Of a DNA stretch of 64,000 bases, positions 9,866-22,104 are shown one piece after another. The number at the start of each line of letters is the position of its first letter. Position 1 is the stretch's first letter. Location of the stretch: NCBI RefSeq assembly GCF_000716545.1, contig NZ_JNWZ01000014.1, positions 39,723 to 103,722 of the forward strand. Reading direction: 5' to 3'. The position numbers and the translations under genes were made by a program. Under the pieces are notes generated by a model. That model was not told the DNA's origin. It saw only the letters and a list, made by a program, of their open reading frames with translations, and made no database searches. This stretch comes from Kitasatospora phosalacinea (GTDB lineage Bacteria; Actinomycetota; Actinomycetes; Streptomycetales; Streptomycetaceae).

Positions 9866-10138
9866 TTACTTGGCCTTCTCGAGGATCTCGACGACGCGCC
9901 AGCGCTTCGTCGCGGACAGCGGCCGGGTCTCCATCAGGAGGACACGGTCGCCGACACCGCACGCGTTCTGCTCGTCGTGCGCCTTCAGCTTGTTGGTACG
10001 GCGGATGACCTTGCCGTACAGCGCGTGCTTGACGCGGTCCTCGACGGCGACGACGACGGTCTTGTCCATCTTGTCGCTGACGACGAGACCCTCACGGGTC
10101 TTGCGGAAACCGCGCGTCTCGTTGGTGTTCTCAGTCAT
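9866..10138 (-). CDS. rpsQ: 30S ribosomal protein S17
   Basis: S17 is a primary 16S rRNA binder with an OB fold. The 90 residues contain '[47 protein letters not shown]', the family signature. It overlaps rpmC by one base and closes the S10 operon. Confidence 0.98.
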   Translation of the reverse strand: MTENTNETRGFRKTREGLVVSDKMDKTVVVAVEDRVKHALYGKVIRRTNKLKAHDEQNACGVGDRVLLMETRPLSATKRWRVVEILEKAK

Positions 10139-10362
10139 CAGGCGTTCTCCACCGTCTCGATGCCCAGCTCGCGCTCGCGCATCAGGGTGTAGATCCGCGC
10201 GATGTCCTTACGGACCAGCCGGAGCCGTCCGTGGTTGTCGAGCTGCCCGGTCGCCGCCTGGAAGCGGAGGTTGAACAGCTCCTCCTTGGCCTCACGGAGC
10301 TTGGCAACGAGGCCCTCGTTGTCCAGTTCGCGAAGCTCAGCAGCCTTGGTAGCGGCCGACAT
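10138..10362 (-). CDS. rpmC: 50S ribosomal protein L29
   Basis: L29 lies near the nascent-chain exit tunnel. The 74-residue two-helix protein contains '[33 protein letters not shown]'. It overlaps rplP and rpsQ by one base at each end, so three genes are translationally coupled. Confidence 0.98.
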   Translation of the reverse strand: MSAATKAAELRELDNEGLVAKLREAKEELFNLRFQAATGQLDNHGRLRLVRKDIARIYTLMRERELGIETVENA

Positions 10363-10781
10363 CAGCTCTCACCGTCCTCGCGCCGAACGATCCGGCACTT
10401 CATCGGAAGCTTGTGCGCGGCACGGGTGAGCGCCTCGCGAGCAATCTTCTCGTTCGGGTACGACAGTTCGAACATGACCCGACCCGGGTGCACGTTCGCG
10501 ATCCACCACTCCGGCGAACCCTTACCGGAACCCATGCGGGTCTCGGCCGGCTTCTTGGTGAGCGGGCGGTCCGGGTAGATGTTGATCCAGACCTTGCCGC
10601 CACGACGGATGTGACGGGTGATCGCGATACGAGCGGACTCGATCTGGCGGTTCGTCACGTAGGCCGGGGTCACGGCCTGGATGCCGAACTGGCCGAACGC
10701 CAGCTCGGTGCCACCCTTGGCCGCGCCGCGGCGCTTCGGGTGGTGCTGCTTGCGGTGCTTGACCCGACGGGGGATCAGCAT
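10362..10781 (-). CDS. rplP: 50S ribosomal protein L16
   Basis: L16 helps shape the A-site of the peptidyl transferase centre. The 139-residue protein starts [20 protein letters not shown] and has '[37 protein letters not shown]', the conserved loop region. It is a few bases after rpsC and coupled to rpmC. Confidence 0.98.
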   Translation of the reverse strand: MLIPRRVKHRKQHHPKRRGAAKGGTELAFGQFGIQAVTPAYVTNRQIESARIAITRHIRRGGKVWINIYPDRPLTKKPAETRMGSGKGSPEWWIANVHPGRVMFELSYPNEKIAREALTRAAHKLPMKCRIVRREDGES

Positions 10782-10786
10782 TGCGG

Positions 10787-11623
10787 TCAGGCCTCCGTTC
10801 CGGTGTTCTCAGCGGCAGCCGGAGCCTCCGCCGCGGCGACCGGGGCCTGGGCCTCGGCAGCGGCGGGACGACGGCCACGGCCACCGCGCTCGCCACCACG
10901 GCCACCGCGCTCGCCGCCGCGGGCGGGACGGCCGCCCTCGGGACGGGCCGGGCGGTTGCCGGAGCGGGCGGCGGCGTTCTCAGCGCGGACCTCGGCGATG
11001 TTCTTGACGTCGCCCTTGTAGATCCAGACCTTCACGCCGATGCGGCCGAAGGTGGTCTTGGCCTCGAAGAAGCCGTAGTCGACGTTCGCGCGCAGGGTGT
11101 GCAGCGGCACACGGCCCTCGCGGTAGAACTCCGAACGGCTCATCTCGGCGCCGCCGAGACGACCGGAGCACTGGACCTTGATGCCCTTGGCGCCGGCCTT
11201 CATGGTCGACTGCATGCTCTTGCGCATGGCGCGACGGAAGGAGACGCGGGAGGACAGCTGCTCCGCGACGCCCTGAGCCACGAGCTGGGCGTCCAGCTCG
11301 GGGTTCTTGACCTCGAGGATGTTCAGCTGGACCTGCTTGCCGGTCAGCTTCTCCAGGTTGCCCCGGATCTTGTCGGCCTCCGCGCCGCGGCGGCCGATCA
11401 CGATGCCGGGACGGGCGGTGTGGATGTCCACGCGGACGCGGTCACGGGTGCGCTCGATCTCCACCTTCGAGATGCCGGCGCGCTCCATGCCCTTCGTCAT
11501 GAGACGACGGATGGCGACGTCTTCCTTGACGTAGTCCTTGTACAGCTTGTCGGCGTACCAGCGGGACTTGAAGTCCGTGCTGATGCCGAGGCGGAACCCG
11601 TGCGGGTTAACCTTCTGGCCCAT
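10787..11623 (-). CDS. rpsC: 30S ribosomal protein S3 with Arg/Gly-rich C-terminal extension
   Basis: S3 lines the mRNA entry channel and has helicase-assisting activity. The first ~215 residues are canonical ([22 protein letters not shown] domain with '[21 protein letters not shown]'). After about residue 220 follows a low-complexity tail of repeated RGGERGGRG units, then an Ala/Glu-rich end. The total of 278 residues is longer than the E. coli protein. Such tails are known in actinobacteria; function unknown. It overlaps rplV by one base. Confidence 0.98.
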   Translation of the reverse strand: MGQKVNPHGFRLGISTDFKSRWYADKLYKDYVKEDVAIRRLMTKGMERAGISKVEIERTRDRVRVDIHTARPGIVIGRRGAEADKIRGNLEKLTGKQVQLNILEVKNPELDAQLVAQGVAEQLSSRVSFRRAMRKSMQSTMKAGAKGIKVQCSGRLGGAEMSRSEFYREGRVPLHTLRANVDYGFFEAKTTFGRIGVKVWIYKGDVKNIAEVRAENAAARSGNRPARPEGGRPARGGERGGRGGERGGRGRRPAAAEAQAPVAAAEAPAAAENTGTEA

Positions 11624-11970
11624 TACCGGGTCCCTTCCTTGCTGCTGACGACCACGGTGATGTGGCTGGTCCGCTTGCGGATCCGGTAGGCACGGCCCTG
11701 GGCGCGCGGACGGAACCGCTTCAGGGTCGGACCCTCGTCAACGTACGCCTCGGAGATGTAGAGGTCGTCCACGTTGGAGTGGTTGTAGTTGTGCGCGGCG
11801 TTGGCGATGGCGCTGTTGAGCACCTTGCCGACCGGCACGGTGGCGGCCTGCGGAGCGAAACGCAGGACCGCCTGGGCCTCCGTGGCCGGCAGGCCACGGA
11901 TGAGGTCCACCACGCGGCGGGCCTTCATGGGCGTGACGCGGATGTACCGCGCCTGGGCCCTGGCTTCCAT
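11623..11970 (-). CDS. rplV: 50S ribosomal protein L22
   Basis: L22 lines the nascent peptide exit tunnel with its long beta-hairpin. From the ATG at 11970 it has 115 residues, [20 protein letters not shown], and ends '[28 protein letters not shown]'. The in-frame ATG nine codons upstream gives a non-conserved extension and is not preferred. Confidence 0.97.
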   Translation of the reverse strand: MEARAQARYIRVTPMKARRVVDLIRGLPATEAQAVLRFAPQAATVPVGKVLNSAIANAAHNYNHSNVDDLYISEAYVDEGPTLKRFRPRAQGRAYRIRKRTSHITVVVSSKEGTR

Positions 11971-12038
11971 GGTTGTCCCCTTAATGGAGTAAGTCACTTT
12001 GTCGTTCTGGCGCTACAGCTCGTGGAAGCGGGCCGCGA

Positions 12039-12320
12039 CTAGCGACGCTTCGACTTGCGGTCTTCCTTCACGTGCCCCTTGAAGGTGCGCGTGGGAGCGA
12101 ACTCGCCGAGCTTGTGGCCGACCATCGACTCGGTGACGAACACCGGGACGTGCTTGCGGCCATCGTGAACCGCGATCGTGTGGCCGAGCATGGCCGGGGA
12201 GATCACGGAACGACGGGACCAGGTCTTGATGACGTTCTGCGTGCCCGCCTCGTTCTGCACGTCCACCTTCTTCTGAAGGTGGTCGTCGATGAAGGGGCCC
12301 TTCTTGAGACTGCGCGGCAT
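12039..12320 (-). CDS. rpsS: 30S ribosomal protein S19
   Basis: S19 is on the head of the 30S subunit and pairs with S13. The 93-residue protein starts [20 protein letters not shown] and ends '[21 protein letters not shown]'. It lies 11 nt after rplB in the S10 operon. Confidence 0.98.
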   Translation of the reverse strand: MPRSLKKGPFIDDHLQKKVDVQNEAGTQNVIKTWSRRSVISPAMLGHTIAVHDGRKHVPVFVTESMVGHKLGEFAPTRTFKGHVKEDRKSKRR

Positions 12321-12331
12321 CTGACCTGCTC

Positions 12332-13168
12332 CTAGCGCTTCTTGTTGGTCTTGCGGCGGCGCACGATGAGCTTGTCCGACGCCTTGTTCGGGCGACGGGT
12401 GCGGCCCTCGGGCTTGCCCCACGGCGAGACCGGGTGGCGACCACCGGAGGTCTTACCCTCACCACCACCGTGCGGGTGGTCGATCGGGTTCATGGCCACA
12501 CCACGCACGGTCGGGCGGACGCCCTTCCAGCGCATACGGCCGGCCTTGCCCCAGTTGATGTTCGACTGCTCGGCGTTGCCGACCTCGCCGACGGTCGCGC
12601 GGCAGCGCGCGTCGACCAGGCGGATCTCGCCGGAGGGCATGCGCAGGTGCGCCATGCGGCCCTCACGGGCGAGCAGCTGGATGCCGGCACCCGCGGAGCG
12701 GGCCATCTTGGCGCCACCGCCGGGACGGAGCTCCACCGCGTGGATGGTGGTACCGACCGGGATGTTGCGCAGCGGCAGGTTGTTGCCCGGCTTGATGTCG
12801 GCGCCGGCGCCGTTCTCGATCCGGTCACCCTGCGCGACGCCGCGGGGGGCGATGATGTAGCGCTTCTCGCCGTCCGCGTAGTGCAGGAGCGCGATGCGCG
12901 CGGTGCGGTTCGGGTCGTACTCGATGTGCGCGACCTTGGCCGGCACGCCGTCCTTGTCGTGACGACGGAAGTCGATCACGCGGTAGGCGCGCTTGTGACC
13001 GCCACCCTGGTGGCGAGCGGTGACACGACCGGCGTTGTTACGGCCGCCCTTGCTGTGCAGCGGGCGAACCAGCGACTTCTCCGGCGTGGACCGCGTGATT
13101 TCGACGAAGTCGGCCACGCTGGAGCCACGACGGCCCGGCGTAGTCGGCTTGTACTTGCGGATACCCAT
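12332..13168 (-). CDS. rplB: 50S ribosomal protein L2
   Basis: L2 is required for peptidyl transferase activity and subunit association. The 278 residues show '[26 protein letters not shown]' and the signature near the catalytic centre, '[30 protein letters not shown]', including the conserved His. Full length. Confidence 0.98.
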   Translation of the reverse strand: MGIRKYKPTTPGRRGSSVADFVEITRSTPEKSLVRPLHSKGGRNNAGRVTARHQGGGHKRAYRVIDFRRHDKDGVPAKVAHIEYDPNRTARIALLHYADGEKRYIIAPRGVAQGDRIENGAGADIKPGNNLPLRNIPVGTTIHAVELRPGGGAKMARSAGAGIQLLAREGRMAHLRMPSGEIRLVDARCRATVGEVGNAEQSNINWGKAGRMRWKGVRPTVRGVAMNPIDHPHGGGEGKTSGGRHPVSPWGKPEGRTRRPNKASDKLIVRRRKTNKKR

Positions 13169-13214
13169 TTCTGTCCTCGTCCTTTACGACGATCGCAGTC
13201 CCTGACCCCGAGGG

Positions 13215-13532
13215 TCAGGCGACCGGACCACCGAAGATGTCGATGCGGTTGCCCTCGGCCAGCGTCACGATCGCGCGCTTGGTGTCCTTGCGCTTGCCGA
13301 AACCGGTGCGGGAGCGCTTGCGCTTGCCCTGGCGGTTCAGCGTGTTCACGGCCTCGACCTTGACCGAGAAGACCGCCTCGACGGCCTGCTTGATCTGGGT
13401 CTTGTTGGCACCGGGAGCCACGACGAACGTGTACTTGTTCTCGTCGAGGAGCGAGTAGCTCTTCTCGGAGATGACCGGCTTGATCAGGACGTCACGGGGG
13501 TCCGTGAACGTCTTGGAGGTGATCTCGCTCAT
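13215..13532 (-). CDS. rplW: 50S ribosomal protein L23
   Basis: L23 is at the exit tunnel and docks trigger factor and SRP. The 105-residue protein has '[28 protein letters not shown]' and '[21 protein letters not shown]', the family core. It overlaps rplD by one base. Confidence 0.98.
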   Translation of the reverse strand: MSEITSKTFTDPRDVLIKPVISEKSYSLLDENKYTFVVAPGANKTQIKQAVEAVFSVKVEAVNTLNRQGKRKRSRTGFGKRKDTKRAIVTLAEGNRIDIFGGPVA

Positions 13533-14209
13533 CAGGCGGCAGTCCCTTCGAGCTCGCCCTCAGCAGCAACGGCCTCGGCGGACGTGGCCGGACCGGCCAC
13601 GAAACGCTCGAAGGCGGCCTGGGTGAAGACCACATCGTCGGAGACGAGCACGTCGTAGGTGTTCAGCTGGCCGGCGTCCAGGATGTGCACGTTCGGCAGG
13701 TTGCGAGCGGACAGGATGCCCAGCTCGTCCTCGCGCTCGACCACCAGGAGGAGGTTCTTGCGCTCGGAGATCTTGCCGAACAGGACCTTGGCGGCCTTGG
13801 TCGACGGAGCCTCGGTCGCGGTCACGCCGGTCACGACGTGGATGCGCTCGTGGCGGGCCCGGTCGGTGAGCGCGCTGCGCAGGGCGGCGGCGATCATCTT
13901 CTTCGGGGTCCGCTGCGAGTAGTCGCGCGGCACGGGACCGTGCACGACGCCACCACCGGCGAACTGCGGCGCGCGGGTCGAGCCCTGGCGGGCGCGGCCG
14001 GTGCCCTTCTGGCGGTACGGCTTCTTGCCGCCACCGCGGACCTCGCCACGACGCTTGACCTTGTGGGTGCCCTGGCGAGCCGCGGCGAGCTGCGCCACGA
14101 CGACCTGGTGCATCAGCGGAACGCTGACCTTGGCGTCGAAGATCTCGGCGGGCAGCTCCAGGCTGCCGGCCTTGTCGCCGGAGGGCGACAGGATGTCAAT
14201 GGTGCTCAT
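13532..14209 (-). CDS. rplD: 50S ribosomal protein L4
   Basis: L4 lines the exit tunnel and, in E. coli, regulates the S10 operon. From the ATG at 14209 the protein has 225 residues ([20 protein letters not shown]). A GTG three codons upstream overlaps the rplC stop as GTGA and is a real alternative. The tunnel loop '[38 protein letters not shown]' is intact. Confidence 0.97.
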   Translation of the reverse strand: MSTIDILSPSGDKAGSLELPAEIFDAKVSVPLMHQVVVAQLAAARQGTHKVKRRGEVRGGGKKPYRQKGTGRARQGSTRAPQFAGGGVVHGPVPRDYSQRTPKKMIAAALRSALTDRARHERIHVVTGVTATEAPSTKAAKVLFGKISERKNLLLVVEREDELGILSARNLPNVHILDAGQLNTYDVLVSDDVVFTQAAFERFVAGPATSAEAVAAEGELEGTAA

Positions 14210-14214
14210 ATCCT

Positions 14215-14862
14215 TCACAGCCCCTTCGCCGCGGTGCGGACGAGGACGAGGCCGCCGTTCGGACCCGGGATCGCGCCCTTGATGAGGAGCAGACCCTTCT
14301 CCGCGTCGACCGCGTGCACGGTCAGGTTCTGGGTGGTCACACGCTCGTGGCCCATCCGACCCGCCATGCGCAGGCCCTTGAACACACGGCCCGGGGTGGC
14401 GCAGCCACCGATGGAACCGGGCGAGCGGTGCTTGCGCTGGGTGCCGTGACCGGCGCCGAGGCCCTTGAAGTTGTGACGCTTCATGACACCGGCGAAGCCC
14501 TTGCCCTTGGAGGTGCCGGTCACGTCGACCTTGACACCCGCCTCGAAGGTCTCGGCGGTGACTTCCTGGCCCAGGGTGTACTCGGACGCGTCCGCGGTAC
14601 GGATCTCGACCAGGTGGCGGCGGGGGGTGACACCGGCCTTGGCGAAGTGGCCCTGGAGGGGCTTGTTCACCTTGCGGGGGTCGATCTCGCCGAAGCCGAG
14701 CTGGACGGCGTCGTAGCCGGCCGGGCTGTCGGCGGTGTGGACCTGGGTCACGACATTGGGCCCAGCCTTGACGACGGTCACCGGGACGACCCGGTTGTTC
14801 TCGTCCCAGACCTGGGTCATGCCGAGCTTCTCGCCCAGGATGCCCTTAATCTGCTTAGCCAT
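14215..14862 (-). CDS. rplC: 50S ribosomal protein L3
   Basis: L3 is an early assembly protein reaching the peptidyl transferase centre. The 215 residues contain '[25 protein letters not shown]' and the loop '[38 protein letters not shown]'. It is the second gene of the S10 operon, 14 nt after rpsJ. Confidence 0.98.
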   Translation of the reverse strand: MAKQIKGILGEKLGMTQVWDENNRVVPVTVVKAGPNVVTQVHTADSPAGYDAVQLGFGEIDPRKVNKPLQGHFAKAGVTPRRHLVEIRTADASEYTLGQEVTAETFEAGVKVDVTGTSKGKGFAGVMKRHNFKGLGAGHGTQRKHRSPGSIGGCATPGRVFKGLRMAGRMGHERVTTQNLTVHAVDAEKGLLLIKGAIPGPNGGLVLVRTAAKGL

Positions 14863-14876
14863 CTTCGGTGCGCCTC

Positions 14877-15185
14877 TCAGAGCTTGATCTCGATGTCGAC
14901 GCCGGCCGGCAGGTCGAGACGCATCAGCGAGTCAACCGTCTTCGGCGTGGGGTCGAGGATGTCGATCAGACGCTTGTGAGTGCGCATCTCGAAGTGCTCG
15001 CGCGAGTCCTTGTACTTGTGCGGCGAGCGGATGACGCAGTACACGTTCTTCTCAGTGGGCAGCGGCACCGGGCCCGCGACCTGCGCACCAGTACGGATCA
15101 CCGTCTCGACGATCTTCTTCGCCGAAGAGTCGATGACCTCGTGGTCGTAGGCCTTGAGCCGGATGCGGATCTTCTGTCCCGCCAT
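14877..15185 (-). CDS. rpsJ: 30S ribosomal protein S10 (NusE)
   Basis: S10 is part of the 30S head and, as NusE, binds NusG and NusB to couple transcription and translation. The 102-residue product starts [20 protein letters not shown] and ends '[12 protein letters not shown]'. The start was chosen as the ATG 15 bases past an upstream non-conserved reading frame. It heads the S10 operon after a 525-nt gap. Confidence 0.98.
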   Translation of the reverse strand: MAGQKIRIRLKAYDHEVIDSSAKKIVETVIRTGAQVAGPVPLPTEKNVYCVIRSPHKYKDSREHFEMRTHKRLIDILDPTPKTVDSLMRLDLPAGVDIEIKL

Positions 15186-15643
15186 GGCTACTTCGTAGTC
15201 CTTTGTGTCGTCCGTTACTACACGACCCCCTCCGACCCCCGCGCTCGGGCGTGTCGCACTCGCGCTTGCAAAAGACCGGCGAAACGATCTCGTCGGTCTC
15301 GAACTGCTGGGGTGGGGTGGAGCCGGGTCGGTACCCCGCACACGCTTCCCGGAAGATTCCCGTACTTTCGCCCCGCAGCTGCCGCGGTGTCGCTTACACA
15401 CCACTGCACCCACACACAACACGTGGGCACATGGACGGCCATTCACGGGAACGACGAGTACGTGGGACTCGCTTCCAGTCCTCCCGGCGGGAGGCGCGCA
15501 GCATCGGTACTCAACCGAGCAACTCAGACATCCTGCCACAGGACGCGGGCGATACGCCAATCGGGTTCACCCGCTGGGGTGCACGTCACACCCGGCGCGC
15601 GGTCGCCAAACCTGCCGGCGGCGGGAAGTTCCGGGAAACGCCG
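15186..15643. other. Non-coding gap upstream of the S10 operon
   Basis: About 460 nt lie between the tuf terminator and rpsJ. I find no convincing gene on either strand. The S10 operon promoter should lie here on the minus strand, but I cannot place a -35/-10 pair with confidence. The length leaves room for a long leader, which could carry L4-type autoregulation; no clear structure was recognised. Confidence 0.5.
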
Positions 15644-15683
15644 AGGGCCCGGCCCACTCCCGCGAAGGAGTGGGCCGGGCCCT
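15644..15683 (-). terminator. Terminator after tuf
   Basis: A perfect 17-bp inverted repeat (15644-15660 with 15667-15683) with a 6-nt loop lies about 28 nt past the tuf stop. It is GC-rich without a U-tail and should end the rpsL-rpsG-fusA-tuf unit. Confidence 0.85.
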
Positions 15684-15710
15684 GGAGTTGACCGGAGGTC
15701 AGATCGGCGA

Positions 15711-16904
<1,194 letters not shown>

Positions 16905-16971
16905 TGCAGTCCTCCTGAGGACAGTTCTGTACGCCGTACGACGTCAGTTGGTCTGGATCGGGTTTTTGGTA

Positions 16972-16996
16972 ACGGGGCGCTGGTGTCGCGCCCCGT
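16972..16996 (-). other. Hairpin in the fusA-tuf leader
   Basis: A 9-bp perfect inverted repeat (16972-16980 with 16988-16996, 7-nt loop) lies 68 nt upstream of tuf. No T-run follows, so it is more likely an mRNA leader or processing structure than a terminator. Confidence 0.4.
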
Positions 16997-17038
16997 AGCC
17001 GTCCCGCGGGTGGGGGTGCCGGAGGGCTCCCGGGCGGA

Positions 17039-17061
17039 ACCCGGACGGGTTGCGTCCGGGT
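17039..17061 (-). other. Hairpin after fusA, near the candidate tuf promoter
   Basis: An 8-bp perfect stem (17039-17046 with 17054-17061) follows fusA. Just upstream on the minus strand is TAGGCT (17073-17078), a possible -10 of a tuf-specific promoter; no good -35 is visible at 17 nt. The stem would then be in the tuf leader. Confidence 0.35.
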
Positions 17062-17109
17062 GCCCTCCTTCTAGCCTAAAGGGTCTGATTCATCCCGATT
17101 ACCGGGACG

Positions 17110-19215
<2,106 letters not shown>

Positions 19216-19254
19216 GGTGGCTCGTTCTCTCTCTGTCTAGTGACGGGGTTCGGA

Positions 19255-19725
19255 CTACCAGCGGTAGTGCGCGAAGGCCTTGTTCGACTCGGCCATCTTG
19301 TGGGTGTCCTCGCGACGCTTCACGGAAGCGCCCAGGCCGTTGCTGGCGTCGAGGATCTCGTTGAGCAGACGCTCGGTCATGGTCTTCTCGCGACGGGCGC
19401 GGGAGTAACCGACCAGCCAGCGCAGCGCCAGGGTGTTGGCGCGGCCCGGACGGACCTCGACCGGCACCTGGTAGGTGGCGCCACCGACGCGGCGGGACTT
19501 GACCTCGAGGGTCGGCTTGACGTTCTCCAGGGCGCGCTTGAGCGCGACCACCGGGTCGGCGCCGGTCTTCTCGCGGACGCCCTCGAGGGCGCCGTAGACG
19601 ATCCGCTCGGCGGTGGAGCGCTTGCCGTGCAGCAGGATCTTGTTGACCAGCGAGGTCACCAGGGGGGAGCCGTAGACCGGGTCGATGATGACCGGGCGCT
19701 TCGGGGCGGGGCCCTTACGAGGCAT
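19255..19725 (-). CDS. rpsG: 30S ribosomal protein S7
   Basis: S7 nucleates assembly of the 30S head and contacts the E-site tRNA. The 156-residue product starts [20 protein letters not shown] and ends '[14 protein letters not shown]', full length. It lies 2 nt after the rpsL stop. Confidence 0.98.
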   Translation of the reverse strand: MPRKGPAPKRPVIIDPVYGSPLVTSLVNKILLHGKRSTAERIVYGALEGVREKTGADPVVALKRALENVKPTLEVKSRRVGGATYQVPVEVRPGRANTLALRWLVGYSRARREKTMTERLLNEILDASNGLGASVKRREDTHKMAESNKAFAHYRW

Positions 19726-19727
19726 TC

Positions 19728-20099
19728 TTACTTCTCCTTCTTGGCGCCGTAGCGGCTGCGGGCCTGCTTGCGGTTCTTGACACCCTGGGTGTCGAGCGAG
19801 CCGCGGATGATCTTGTAGCGGACACCAGGAAGGTCCTTCACACGGCCACCGCGGACCAGCACGATGGAGTGCTCCTGCAGGTTGTGGCCCTCGCCCGGAA
19901 TGTAAGCGGTGACCTCGATCCCGCTGGTGAGGCGCACACGGGCGACCTTGCGGAGAGCCGAGTTCGGCTTCTTCGGGGTGGTCGTGTACACACGCGTGCA
20001 GACGCCGCGACGCTGGGGCGAACCCTTCAGTGCGGGCGTCTTGTTCTTCTCGACCTTGTCCTGCCGGCCCTTTCGGACCAGCTGCTGGATCGTAGGCAC
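19728..20099 (-). CDS. rpsL: 30S ribosomal protein S12
   Basis: S12 sits at the decoding centre and is the target of streptomycin-resistance mutations. The 123-residue protein starts at a GTG ([20 protein letters not shown]); the longer upstream frame is not conserved. The two resistance hot-spot regions, [11 protein letters not shown] and [12 protein letters not shown], carry wild-type lysines, so a streptomycin-sensitive ribosome is predicted at this locus. It is the first gene of the str operon. Confidence 0.98.
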   Translation of the reverse strand: MPTIQQLVRKGRQDKVEKNKTPALKGSPQRRGVCTRVYTTTPKKPNSALRKVARVRLTSGIEVTAYIPGEGHNLQEHSIVLVRGGRVKDLPGVRYKIIRGSLDTQGVKNRKQARSRYGAKKEK

Positions 20100-20320
20100 C
20101 GTTTCTCCGTTTTCTGTGTGCCAAGGCTTGGTGGAACTAACCTGCGGTATGGCCCACACACACCGACCCACGCGGTCGGGCGTGTTGGGCCTTCTTCGGG
20201 GGAAGAATCGCGGAATCCCATGAGCTGCGCTGCGGCTACGGCACACACCGAGCGGGTGGAGTCTCCGCTGCGGCGGCCGATCTGCGGCACGCACAAGGAC
20301 CCGGGCACACCCCAGGCACA
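20100..20320 (-). other. rpsL leader
   Basis: If transcription starts near 20321, the str operon has a ~220-nt untranslated leader. It contains a short TTCTTC/GAAGAA stem and other GC-rich inverted repeats but no gene. Leader-based control is possible; nothing specific was recognised. Confidence 0.4.
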
Positions 20321-20327
20321 AGGTCAG

Positions 20328-20356
20328 AGCGTACCTAGCGCACAGGCGGCGGTCAA
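20328..20356 (-). promoter_or_regulatory. str operon (rpsL) promoter
   Basis: On the minus strand TTGACC (20351-20356) and TACGCT (20328-20333) are 17 nt apart, a good housekeeping-sigma promoter. The predicted start is near 20321, about 220 nt before rpsL. Confidence 0.75.
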
Positions 20357-20429
20357 AACAAATGGGGCGCGCCCGGGCGGGCACGCCTCCGGGCGCCGCA
20401 CGGGATCGGGCCGGGCGGGGCGCTCCGGC

Positions 20430-21017
20430 TCAGCTCCCCACCATGGCCGTGAGGAGGAACAGCAGCAGGACCAGCGACAGCCAGCCCATGATCAGACCGA
20501 ACACCGCCAGGCCGTCCCCGTCCTCCCCGGTGGTGCGCAGCCGGGCGCGGGCCAGGTGTCCGGTGACCACCGCGGCCGCGCCGCCGAGGCCGAGGGCGGT
20601 CAGGCCGGCCGCCCCGGCGATGGCGGCGGCGAAGCCGGCTCCGGGCAGCGCCAGGCAGCCGAGCGTCGTGGAGGCCACCGCCAGGCCGTTGTTGCGGGCG
20701 GGCGGCGAGGGCGCGAAGGGCGGCATGAAGGTCGGCGGCACCACCGGGACGGGCGCGCCGAACGGCTGCACCATCGGGCCGGACGGCAGGTCGGCCACCA
20801 GGGCGGCCAACTGCCCGTAGGTGGCGGCCTGGTGGGCGGCGCCCATCCGCTGCTCGTACTCGGCGGCGGTCAGCCGGCCCTCGGCGAAGGCGGCCCGCAG
20901 CACGTCGATGGTGCGCTCGCGGTCGGCGTTGGCGGCCCGCATGGCGGACTGCGGCGTCGGCGCCGGCTGCCAGGGCTGCTGCCCGTACGGCGCCGGCGGC
21001 CCCCATTGACCTGCCAC
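20430..21017 (-). CDS. DUF1707 and DUF4190 membrane protein
   Basis: The 195-residue protein has a Pro/Gln-rich N-terminus, a DUF1707 domain at about residues 25-75 (NADRERTIDVLRAAFAEGRL, AEYEQRMGAAHQAATYGQLAAL), a proline-rich linker, and a C-terminal DUF4190 domain with two hydrophobic segments and the typical 'GHLARARLRTTGEDGDGLAV'. DUF1707 is a small actinobacterial cytoplasmic domain of unknown function, often fused to membrane tails. The start is a GTG with GGGAGG 8 nt upstream. It is divergent from the ABC genes. No function is assigned. Confidence 0.85.
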   Translation of the reverse strand: MAGQWGPPAPYGQQPWQPAPTPQSAMRAANADRERTIDVLRAAFAEGRLTAAEYEQRMGAAHQAATYGQLAALVADLPSGPMVQPFGAPVPVVPPTFMPPFAPSPPARNNGLAVASTTLGCLALPGAGFAAAIAGAAGLTALGLGGAAAVVTGHLARARLRTTGEDGDGLAVFGLIMGWLSLVLLLFLLTAMVGS

Positions 21018-21324
21018 CGCGGCCACCTCCCGTTCCCCGTGTGCGCGTGCGCTCCCAGGATGCAGGACGAACGGGGCGGCCGGGTAGTTGCCGGGGGCGG
21101 GGGGAAAGACCGGAAGGTCGGCACACCGCCGAACGGGGGATGTGCGGGCAAAGGAATGATCATAGGGTCGCCCCGGACGCACCCGGCCGCCGCTCCGCCC
21201 CCTCGGGACGCCCGGACCGGAACCTCCGGACGGGAGCCCGGGACGGGAACCCCCGGACAGGACCGCCTGGACAGGACCGCCCGGACAGGACCCCCGGGCC
21301 GACCCGACAAGGAGACCACCCGCC
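21018..21324. other. Divergent intergenic region
   Basis: This 307-nt gap lies between the minus-strand DUF1707 gene and the plus-strand ABC ATPase. The half next to the ABC gene is filled by a 14-bp tandem repeat array (21206-21296). No gene is seen. Promoters for both directions must lie here but none was placed. Confidence 0.5.
21206..21296 (+). repeat. Degenerate 14-bp tandem repeat array upstream of the ABC exporter
   Basis: Units of 14 bp (one of 13) run head to tail with consensus GGACNGGANCCCCC: starts at 21214, 21228, 21241, 21255, 21269 and 21283, preceded by a partial unit at 21206. The last three units share GGACAGGACC exactly. The array ends 28 nt before the start codon, just before the ribosome binding site. 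Confidence 0.85.
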
Positions 21325-22104
21325 ATGGAGGCGACCACTCCGCCGCCCGCCGTCTCGATCCGCGACCTGTGGAAGCGCTTCGGCGCGCAGACCGCCGTCG
21401 CCGGGCTGAGCCTGGACCTGCCCGCCGGGTCGTTCATCGGCCTGGTCGGTCCGAACGGGGCCGGCAAGACCACCACCCTGTCGATGGTCACCGGGCTGCT
21501 GCGGCCCGACCTGGGCACGGTGCTGGTGCACGGCGAGGACGTCTGGCGGGACCCGGCCGCGGTCAAGGCCAGGATCGGCATCCTGCCCGAGGGCCTGCGG
21601 ATGTTCGAGCGGCTCAGCGGGCGCGAACTGCTGCGCTTCAACGGACGGTTGCGCGGCCTGGCCGGCCCCGAGACCGACCGGCGGGCCGAGGAGCTGCTGG
21701 CGGTGCTCGACCTGGTCGGCTCCGCCGACAAGCTGGTCGCCGACTACTCCACCGGCATGCGCAAGAAGATCGGCCTGGCCGCCGCGCTGCTGCACAACCC
21801 GGACGTGCTGTTCCTGGACGAGCCGTTCGAGGGCGTCGACCCGGTCTCCGCGCAGACCATCCGCGGGGTGCTGACCAGGTACGCCGCCTCCGGCTCGACC
21901 GTGGTGTTCTCCAGCCACGTGATGGAGCTGGTGGAGTCGCTGTGCGACTGGGTCGCCGTGGTCGACGCGGGGAAGGTGGTCGCCGCCGGGCCGATCGACG
22001 AGGTCCGCGGCGGCACCTCGCTGCACCGGGCGTTCCTCGGGTTGGTCGGCGTCCGCGAGGACGACGGGCAGGCGCTCGACTGGCTGGGCGGGGGCAACCG
22101 GTGA
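21325..22104 (+). CDS. ABC transporter ATP-binding protein
   Basis: The 259-residue ATPase has Walker A GPNGAGKTTT (about residues 45-54), a signature region 'YSTGMRKKIGLAAALLHNPDVLFLDEPFEGVD' containing Walker B, and a His-switch in 'FSSHVMELVESLCD'. The organisation matches ABC-2 type exporters. The ATG has AAGGAG 10 nt upstream. The stop overlaps the permease GTG as GTGA, so the two are translationally coupled. The substrate cannot be read from sequence. Confidence 0.92.
   Translation: MEATTPPPAVSIRDLWKRFGAQTAVAGLSLDLPAGSFIGLVGPNGAGKTTTLSMVTGLLRPDLGTVLVHGEDVWRDPAAVKARIGILPEGLRMFERLSGRELLRFNGRLRGLAGPETDRRAEELLAVLDLVGSADKLVADYSTGMRKKIGLAAALLHNPDVLFLDEPFEGVDPVSAQTIRGVLTRYAASGSTVVFSSHVMELVESLCDWVAVVDAGKVVAAGPIDEVRGGTSLHRAFLGLVGVREDDGQALDWLGGGNR

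Noticed and set aside
15186..15710. Small coding sequences in the rpsJ-tuf gap on both strands.
   Set aside because: Frames are short, lack ribosome binding sites and show no conserved protein pattern.
21206..21296. CRISPR-like array.
   Set aside because: Units are 14 bp and contiguous without spacers; no cas genes are nearby.
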